Positions 4,998 through 9,615 of a DNA stretch of 9,615 nt are shown piece after piece. Where the stretch lies: positions 1 through 9,615 of the forward strand of contig BNUF01000087.1 in the NCBI GenBank assembly GCA_025997155.1, read 5' to 3'. How positions within the stretch are numbered: the first letter of the stretch is position 1; every line of letters starts with the position of its first letter. The translations under genes and the position numbers were made by a program. Source of the DNA: Clostridia bacterium (GTDB lineage Bacteria > Bacillota > Clostridia > Lachnospirales > WQUN01). The notes under the pieces are model-generated. The model was not told the DNA's origin. It did no database searches and saw only the letters and a program-made list of their open reading frames with translations.

Positions 4998-5930
4998 CTA
5001 CGGACGGAATATATCGCTTGTTGCGTTTGCGGGAGGTATCGTTTCGTAATTCAGCGAACTGTCGTTGAACTCTTGGTCGAAAAGCAGGTCAACGGACGCG
5101 AAGTAGAAAGTGAAAGAGGAAGTGTCTCCCGCTTTCATGGAAACGTCGGTGAAACGCGCCGCGTATCTGAAATCCTTGCCGCCGAACTCCTCCTCTTCGC
5201 CGCCAAAGGTGACGATATTGTCGATAAACGCCTGTAAATCGGACAGGGGGGCGTTCGGGAGCATTTCTATTTTAATCGGGATTATCCGCATTTGATACAG
5301 AGCGCTCGGGTCGGCGGATTTTAAGCCCAGTTCGCTTATAACGTCCGCAACGACGTATTTTTTTGGGTTATCGGTCGGGGGCGGGTCGTGCTGTATGGGT
5401 TCTTTCGCCGCTTTTGGTTCTGTCGGTTCGGTCTCCGCCGGTTGGGAGCTTCCGCCCGTCGCCGAAGTCGGGATATTGGCTTTTGCCACGGAATCAGCCG
5501 CCGCGCTTCCGTACAGGTTGCGCGCTCCTGATACCGCGCTTTGTTTAACCGGTCTGGTGTTCGTCTTCGCGATTGTCAGGTCGTTGTAGGTCGGCTGTGA
5601 GACGTTGATGGAAGAGGGGGTCAAACCGCTTTTCAGAGAGAGACGTATCATTCTGTCTATATAAAACTGAACGGAGTTGAGTTTCGGGTATTTTTCTTCC
5701 GCCTTGATTGTCTTTGCCGTGAGCTCCGCGTTTTGTTTGCGGAGTTCGGGCACTCTTCTTTGGTTTTCCTGTTCTTGCCTTAGCGCCTCTTGTTTTTTCT
5801 CTACTTCTTTTTTTGAAACGTCGATAGCGTCTCTCATCGGAAAAATCAAGTAGTTCAGGTACACGACGACACAGACGATTACCAGAACCGCCGCGACGAT
5901 AATTTTGTCACGAGTTTTTAATCTGCTCAT
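4998..5930 (-). CDS. pilO: Type IV pilus inner-membrane protein PilO
   Basis: 310 residues, encoded last in the pilC-pilM-pilN-pilO operon. PilO pairs with PilN in the membrane and helps connect the PilM/PilC platform to the growing pilus. It has a short cytoplasmic start, one membrane segment (about 9-30), a charged coiled-coil region (about 33-80, rich in Glu, Gln, Lys and Arg), a conserved-looking YPKLNSVQFYIDRM (81-94), and a C-terminal ferredoxin-like PilO domain (about 211-285, with YQMRIIPIKIEM and DLQAFIDNIV). Between them, about 115-195 is a low-complexity Pro/Ala/Thr/Glu-rich linker that makes it about 100 residues longer than common PilO proteins. ATG 5930 overlaps the pilN stop as ATGA and follows AAGGAGG (5940-5946), so translation is probably coupled. 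The call rests on architecture and neighbours, since PilO sequences are weakly conserved. Confidence 0.8.
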   Translation of the reverse strand: MSRLKTRDKIIVAAVLVIVCVVVYLNYLIFPMRDAIDVSKKEVEKKQEALRQEQENQRRVPELRKQNAELTAKTIKAEEKYPKLNSVQFYIDRMIRLSLKSGLTPSSINVSQPTYNDLTIAKTNTRPVKQSAVSGARNLYGSAAADSVAKANIPTSATGGSSQPAETEPTEPKAAKEPIQHDPPPTDNPKKYVVADVISELGLKSADPSALYQMRIIPIKIEMLPNAPLSDLQAFIDNIVTFGGEEEEFGGKDFRYAARFTDVSMKAGDTSSFTFYFASVDLLFDQEFNDSSLNYETIPPANATSDIFRP

Positions 5931-6490
5931 TTTGAAACGCCTCCTTCAGCGACAAGAACGCAGTTCACGGTGAAATTGTATTGCGCGTTGTTATCGAAGG
6001 TTATCTCCGAGACGACGACCCTTTGAAAAAGCCCCGTCTGTTCAAGGTTTTCGACAACCGCGGGGATAAATTCGCGGTTGCCGCAATATCCTGTCAGCGT
6101 TATGTTTGAGCCTTTTACTCTTATTTCCGTTATGGTCGTTCCGGCGGGCATCGCTTCAAGGAAACGGGTGTTGTCCGCCGAGGTGTAGTTGTGGATTTCC
6201 TCAAACCTCTTGTCTGTTTCGCCAAGAGCTATGAGGTAATTTGTTGTCGCCTCGAGTTTTTGCTCCTCTTCCGCGAGCTGCTGACGCGCCTGAACGAATA
6301 CGGGGTTCGCCAGTTGCTGGTCGAGGTCGAGTATCTGGTTGTTCACATCGTTTTGGATATTCAGAAAGAACAGATATCCCGCGCCAAGTATGAGTATAAA
6401 GCCGACGAAACCCAGAATCGTATAGGTATTTTCCCGCTTTGCGCGATAAATTCCAATCACGTAATCGCTGAAAAAGTTCATTTCTCTCAT
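5927..6490 (-). CDS. pilN: Type IV pilus assembly protein PilN
   Basis: 187 residues. PilN is a bitopic membrane protein whose short cytoplasmic N-terminus binds PilM and whose outer part pairs with PilO. Residues 1-20 (MREMNFFSDYVIGIYRAKRE) are the cytoplasmic tail, and the family usually carries an 'iNLLP'-type PilM-binding motif there, for which only the MNFF stretch is a loose match. A single membrane segment spans about 24-44, a coiled coil about 46-90, and the extracytoplasmic domain contains GTTITEIRVKGSNITLTGYC, then NLEQTGLFQRVVVSEI, the usual PilN pattern. ATG 6490 is preferred over the TTG at 6493 because AGGGAG (6498-6503) lies 7 bases upstream. It starts 15 bases after the pilM stop and shares ATGA with pilO. 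Confidence 0.85.
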   Translation of the reverse strand: MREMNFFSDYVIGIYRAKRENTYTILGFVGFILILGAGYLFFLNIQNDVNNQILDLDQQLANPVFVQARQQLAEEEQKLEATTNYLIALGETDKRFEEIHNYTSADNTRFLEAMPAGTTITEIRVKGSNITLTGYCGNREFIPAVVENLEQTGLFQRVVVSEITFDNNAQYNFTVNCVLVAEGGVSK

Positions 6491-6505
6491 CAAAACACTC
6501 CCTTT

Positions 6506-7537
6506 CTATTGGTTTAAAAGCGCGGCGATTGCGTTAAGGAAATACACAAGTTCGTCACTGTTTTGTTTCATCTCTATGTTTGAGACGGAAGTTATTACGG
6601 AAGTCTGCACGCCGAGAATCTCGGTCAGGCGTTGGTCAAGCCCCTGTATTTTGGAGTTGCCGCCGTACAGGAATATGTTATCGACACGTTCGCCGGAGGC
6701 GGTCGGGGGGATTGTACGTATGAGCTTTGTGAGTTCGTCTGTGAAACGGCGGAGGAAACTCTCGATTTGGTCGACAATGTTTTTAGGCATCGCCTGATAT
6801 TCCTCGCTGCTTTGGTCGAAAACAGGCTCATAGGTTTTTGCAACCGCGTCCGTGAAGTCGCTCATCGCGCTGCGTTTTTGCATATGGTAGTAAAGGTCCG
6901 TGAAACCAACGGGGAGATAGCGCGAAACGCGGTGCGCGTTGTCGCCGAAAATATGCGGGATACAGGAGAACATTCCGCAGTCAATCAGCATAAAGCCTTT
7001 GTTCGTTAAAGAAATTCCGTTTATTTGCGGCCATTTCGCGAGCAGTTTGATTATGGAGTTGGAGTGGTAGTTAAGCGATTTCGGAACCATTTTTATGTTC
7101 CTAGTCATGTCAAGGTACGCGTCGACGACGGCGCGGTCTAGGGACGCGGCGCGGACGTTTACCTTGTCCTCCTCGGCGTCGCCCAAAATCTTGATTTCGG
7201 TCACGTTGCCCGGGTTGATGTTGTAGGTCGCGATAAGTTCCTGTGTCGCCATACCCTTGATTTCGTCATAGTTGCCCTTTGGCGTTACGACGTCGCGGAT
7301 AAGAAACTTGTCGTCCGAAACGGTGATTGAACATTCCTGTGCTAAGGGTACGTTATTGTTTTTTACAGCGGGATTAAGTATGGTTATCATTCCTGTAACC
7401 TGTGTGGCGGGCGAGCCAATCGACAACTCGTTGGGGATTTTCACGGCGAACGCCTGAGTTACCGTTACGCTGTCTTTTTTTGGTATGCCCTGTACCACTT
7501 TTGCTTGTTTAGTGCCTATATCTAGAGAAATTGGCAT
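6506..7537 (-). CDS. pilM: Type IV pilus actin-like ATPase PilM
   Basis: 343 residues, close to the usual length of about 350. PilM is a cytoplasmic FtsA/actin-fold protein that binds the PilN tail and links the pilus platform to the assembly ATPase. Actin-fold nucleotide motifs are visible: phosphate-1 SLDIGTKQAKVVQ (4-16), phosphate-2 GFMLIDCGMFSCIPHIF (181-197) and the adenosine motif NIFLYGGNSKIQGLDQRL (287-304). Residues 65-120 and 125-155 give the SHS2-like insert pattern, with EIKILGDAEED and DRAVVDAYLDM. Canonical PilM has 'DIGSSSIK'; here it is DIGTKQAK, still consistent. ATG 7537 follows AGGAGGTAA (7541-7549). It begins 19 bases after the pilC stop. Confidence 0.9.
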   Translation of the reverse strand: MPISLDIGTKQAKVVQGIPKKDSVTVTQAFAVKIPNELSIGSPATQVTGMITILNPAVKNNNVPLAQECSITVSDDKFLIRDVVTPKGNYDEIKGMATQELIATYNINPGNVTEIKILGDAEEDKVNVRAASLDRAVVDAYLDMTRNIKMVPKSLNYHSNSIIKLLAKWPQINGISLTNKGFMLIDCGMFSCIPHIFGDNAHRVSRYLPVGFTDLYYHMQKRSAMSDFTDAVAKTYEPVFDQSSEEYQAMPKNIVDQIESFLRRFTDELTKLIRTIPPTASGERVDNIFLYGGNSKIQGLDQRLTEILGVQTSVITSVSNIEMKQNSDELVYFLNAIAALLNQ

Positions 7538-7556
7538 AATTTACCTCCTGTGATTA

Positions 7557-8756
7557 TTAACCGACCGTTTCGTATACGCCGAAAATGGGGAGAATCATAG
7601 CAACGACGATAAACCCTACCGCGCCGCCCATTACGACTGTCAAAAGAGGCTCAAGCATAGTCATAAGACGCGCTATCGAGGTTGATACTTCTTCGTCCAT
7701 ATAGTCCGCGAGGTTGTCTAGGAGCTGGTCGATATCTCCCGACTCTTCGCCTATGGCCACCATGGAGTATACGACGGGCGGAAAGCAGTCGATTTTTTTG
7801 ATTCCGTAGGAAAGGGGCATACCGACGCGGATATCGTCGCGCATATCCATAAGTAACTGTTCGATAACGGCGTTGTCAACGACGCGCGCGGTTATCTCGA
7901 TGCTGTTTATAAGGGGGATACCGCTGCTGACAAGGTTTGCTAAGGTACGCGAAAAACGCGCTGACGCAAGGTTCGTCACCACTTGTTTAACGATTGGAAT
8001 TTTGAGGTAGAGACGGGATTTCCAGAGATTTCCTTTAACGGTTTTGAGGTATTGTCTTAGGAAATAGATGCCGAGCCCGATAGCGGGGAAGATTATAAAC
8101 CAGTACGCCACAAGGAAGTTACTGCATCCGACTACTATTTGTGTCGGTTTGGGAAGTGCCGCACCCGAATCCGCGAACATTTCAACGAAAGTCGGCATAA
8201 CGAAAATCAAGAGTACCGCAACAGCTCCAAGGATTAATACCAAAAGTACCGCAGGGTACACCATCGCGGAAACGACCGCCATATGCGTCCTGTTGTCGTT
8301 CTCGAACTGGGACGCGAGTTTCCCCATACATTCTTCAAGATTACCGCTCGCCTCGCCCGATTGAACAATGCTTATCATAACGGGCGGGAATTTGTCGCCC
8401 TGTTTCATAAGCGCGACCGAAAACATATCGCCTTTTTGCACGTCCTCGTAAATGTCGCGCATAACCGCCTTCATCTTGTCGTCCTCGGCTTGTTGGTACA
8501 AAATGTCGAGAGAACGCACCAGCGTCACGCCCGCTTTAAGCATTGACGTCAACTGTTTGCAGATAATCGACAAGGATTTGAGCGAAAGCCGTCTGTTGCT
8601 GGTTTTGCCGCTTTTGTCGCGGATTTCGTCGGCGGAGACCATGTAGAGGTTTTTCTCCAACAGTACGCGCCGCAGTTCGGTCAGGTTCTCCGCGTCAGCC
8701 GTGCCTGTTTCGTTAGCGCCCGCCGCGTTTTTAGCTTGATACTTAAACTGAGCCAT
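7557..8756 (-). CDS. pilC: Type IV pilus inner-membrane platform protein PilC (GspF family)
   Basis: 399 residues, the standard length for the family. PilC/GspF is the membrane platform on which pilin subunits are assembled, driven by PilB and PilT ATPases (not in the window). Residues 1-45 give the FKYQAKNAAG and LRRVLLEKN start typical of T4P PilC. Two GspF domains follow: about 61-185 (with CKQLTSMLKAGVTLVRSL, then IVQSGEASGNLEECM) and about 263-385 (FSRTLANLVSSGIPLINSIE, then VAIGEESGDIDQLL). The paired SGEASGNL and GEESGDID motifs are diagnostic. Membrane segments lie near 164-187, 213-233 and 371-392. ATG 8756 follows AAGGAGGA (8761-8768). It is first in the - strand operon, behind its own predicted promoter. 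Confidence 0.95.
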   Translation of the reverse strand: MAQFKYQAKNAAGANETGTADAENLTELRRVLLEKNLYMVSADEIRDKSGKTSNRRLSLKSLSIICKQLTSMLKAGVTLVRSLDILYQQAEDDKMKAVMRDIYEDVQKGDMFSVALMKQGDKFPPVMISIVQSGEASGNLEECMGKLASQFENDNRTHMAVVSAMVYPAVLLVLILGAVAVLLIFVMPTFVEMFADSGAALPKPTQIVVGCSNFLVAYWFIIFPAIGLGIYFLRQYLKTVKGNLWKSRLYLKIPIVKQVVTNLASARFSRTLANLVSSGIPLINSIEITARVVDNAVIEQLLMDMRDDIRVGMPLSYGIKKIDCFPPVVYSMVAIGEESGDIDQLLDNLADYMDEEVSTSIARLMTMLEPLLTVVMGGAVGFIVVAMILPIFGVYETVG

Positions 8757-8801
8757 ATATTCCTCCTTAAAATTTTTTTTATAATAAAAGTCATACTGTT
8801 C

Positions 8802-8830
8802 ATTATATCAGTTTTATTGTAAAGACGCAA
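8802..8830 (-). promoter_or_regulatory. Predicted sigma-70-type promoter of the pil operon
   Basis: On the - strand a perfect TATAAT (-10) lies at 8807-8802, and TTGCGT (-35, three of six consensus bases) at 8830-8825, with 17 bases between them. The 5' leader would be about 40 bases and ends in the pilC ribosome site. A TTTACA nearer the -10 is too close to serve as -35. Confidence 0.55.
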
Positions 8831-8858
8831 TTAAAAATTAAAAAATTTGTGATATAAT
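8831..8858 (+). promoter_or_regulatory. Predicted sigma-70-type promoter of miaB
   Basis: A perfect TATAAT lies at 8853-8858, with TTAAAA (four of six consensus bases) at 8831-8836 and 16 bases between them. It begins right where the opposing pilC -35 ends, so the two promoters are back to back and could influence each other. Confidence 0.55.
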
Positions 8859-8900
8859 AGTATATGCTAATACAAGAAATTTTAGGAAAAGGAACGGACT

Positions 8901-9615
8901 ATGGACAAAACCTATTATATAGCGACTTTCGGGTGTCAAATGAATTTTGCGGATTCGGAGAAATTGTCGGCGGTTTTGGAGGGTATGGGGTATGTTCCCG
9001 CAGAGAATCCTGATTGTGCGGACTTTTTGCTCTACAATACCTGTTGCGTGCGCGAAAACGCGGAGAACAAGATTTTCGGGAATATCGGGATACAGAAAAA
9101 CCGCCGCGAGAGGGGCGGGAAGTTCAAGCTGGCCCTTTGCGGGTGTATGATGCAGCAGTCGTCGGTTGTCGGAAAGATACTTAAGTCGTATCGGAATGTC
9201 GATATAATTTTCGGCACTTTTAATATGCATAAATTGCCCGAATTGCTTAAGACTAATGAGGAAACGGGCGATACGGTGGTTGATATATGGGAGGAGAGCG
9301 ACGGCGCGGGGGAATTGCCCGCCAAACGGAGCGAGAAATTTCGCGCCTCGGTGAATATTATGTACGGCTGTAATAATTTCTGTACGTATTGTATCGTTCC
9401 GTATGTTCGCGGGAGGGAACGAAGCCGCCCCGAATCGGAGATTCTGGAGGAAATCAGGGTTCTTGCAGAGGACGGCGTTATCGAGGTGCTGCTTTTGGGG
9501 CAAAACGTGAACTCCTACAACAAAGGGGGGTTCGCGGGGCTTTTGCGAAAGATTAACGGGATACGCGGGATAGAACGCGTGCGGTTTATGACGAGCCACC
9601 CGAAAGATTTAACGG
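8901..9615 (+). CDS. miaB: tRNA-2-methylthio-N6-isopentenyladenosine-37 synthase MiaB, N-terminal part (runs off the edge)
   Basis: The first 238 codons are present; the family is about 440-480 residues. MiaB is a radical SAM enzyme with two 4Fe-4S clusters that adds a methylthio group to i6A37 in tRNAs reading UNN codons. The N-terminal cluster domain has C12 (TFGCQMN), C48 (NTCCVREN) and C82 (LCGCMMQQ). The radical SAM motif CX3CX2C is C157, C161 and C164 in MYGCNNFCTYCIVPYVRGRE, followed by SRP and LLGQNVNSY (194-202 region). FGTFNMHKLPELL (104-116) is typical of clostridial MiaB rather than MtaB or RimO. ATG 8901 follows AGGAAAAGGA (8884-8893). The TRAM domain lies beyond the window. It is divergent from the pil operon, a neighbourhood probably without functional meaning. 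Confidence 0.96.
   Translation, partial: MDKTYYIATFGCQMNFADSEKLSAVLEGMGYVPAENPDCADFLLYNTCCVRENAENKIFGNIGIQKNRRERGGKFKLALCGCMMQQSSVVGKILKSYRNVDIIFGTFNMHKLPELLKTNEETGDTVVDIWEESDGAGELPAKRSEKFRASVNIMYGCNNFCTYCIVPYVRGRERSRPESEILEEIRVLAEDGVIEVLLLGQNVNSYNKGGFAGLLRKINGIRGIERVRFMTSHPKDLT

Noticed and set aside
8838..9599. 253-residue - strand open frame opposite miaB
   Set aside because: It covers an unmistakable miaB on the + strand and crosses the miaB promoter; no motif or ribosome site supports it.

Overview
The window looks like chromosome of an uncultured low-to-mid GC Clostridia-type Firmicute. It carries the tail-tip and lysis end of a siphovirus-like prophage (or a phage-tail-derived element) beside host housekeeping and type IV pilus genes. 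The placement rests on three things: the clostridial style of the MiaB protein (NTCCVRENA, CGCMMQQ, FGT-N-HKLPE motifs), strong AGGAGG-type ribosome sites, and a pilMNO set with no outer-membrane components in view. The species cannot be named from the sequence.

Layout. Bases 1-547 hold a rearranged 3' end of a distal tail protein (Dit) gene: a forward copy, an inverted fragment, then a second forward copy. Bases 553-2502 encode a Tal-like tail-tip protein. Bases 2489-3838 encode a probable tail fibre or receptor-binding protein ending in three tandem repeats. A holin follows (3892-4341), then an Amidase_2 endolysin (4328-4957) with a short SLH-like tail and a strong internal ribosome site. 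These genes run on the + strand with overlaps or short gaps, in the usual siphovirus order of tail tip, fibre, holin, lysin. A 15-bp perfect hairpin at 4958-4996 then separates them from a convergent operon.

Bases 4998-8756 are a - strand type IV pilus assembly operon, transcribed pilC, pilM, pilN, pilO. It encodes the inner-membrane platform protein, the cytoplasmic actin-like PilM and the PilN/PilO membrane pair. No pilin, extension ATPase or retraction ATPase is in the window. A short AT-rich interval (8757-8900) carries back-to-back promoters for pilC (-) and miaB (+). The miaB gene, for the tRNA methylthiotransferase, runs off the right edge.

Coding strands are strikingly G-rich, so base skew flips at about 4.96 kb with gene orientation. 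The phage genes show the same GGG/GCG-rich codon habit as the host genes, which suggests long residence in this or a similar host. The most unusual item is the Dit rearrangement at the left edge, which has the geometry of a double template switch. An assembly or amplification chimera is the main alternative. The internal translation start in the endolysin is the second most interesting.
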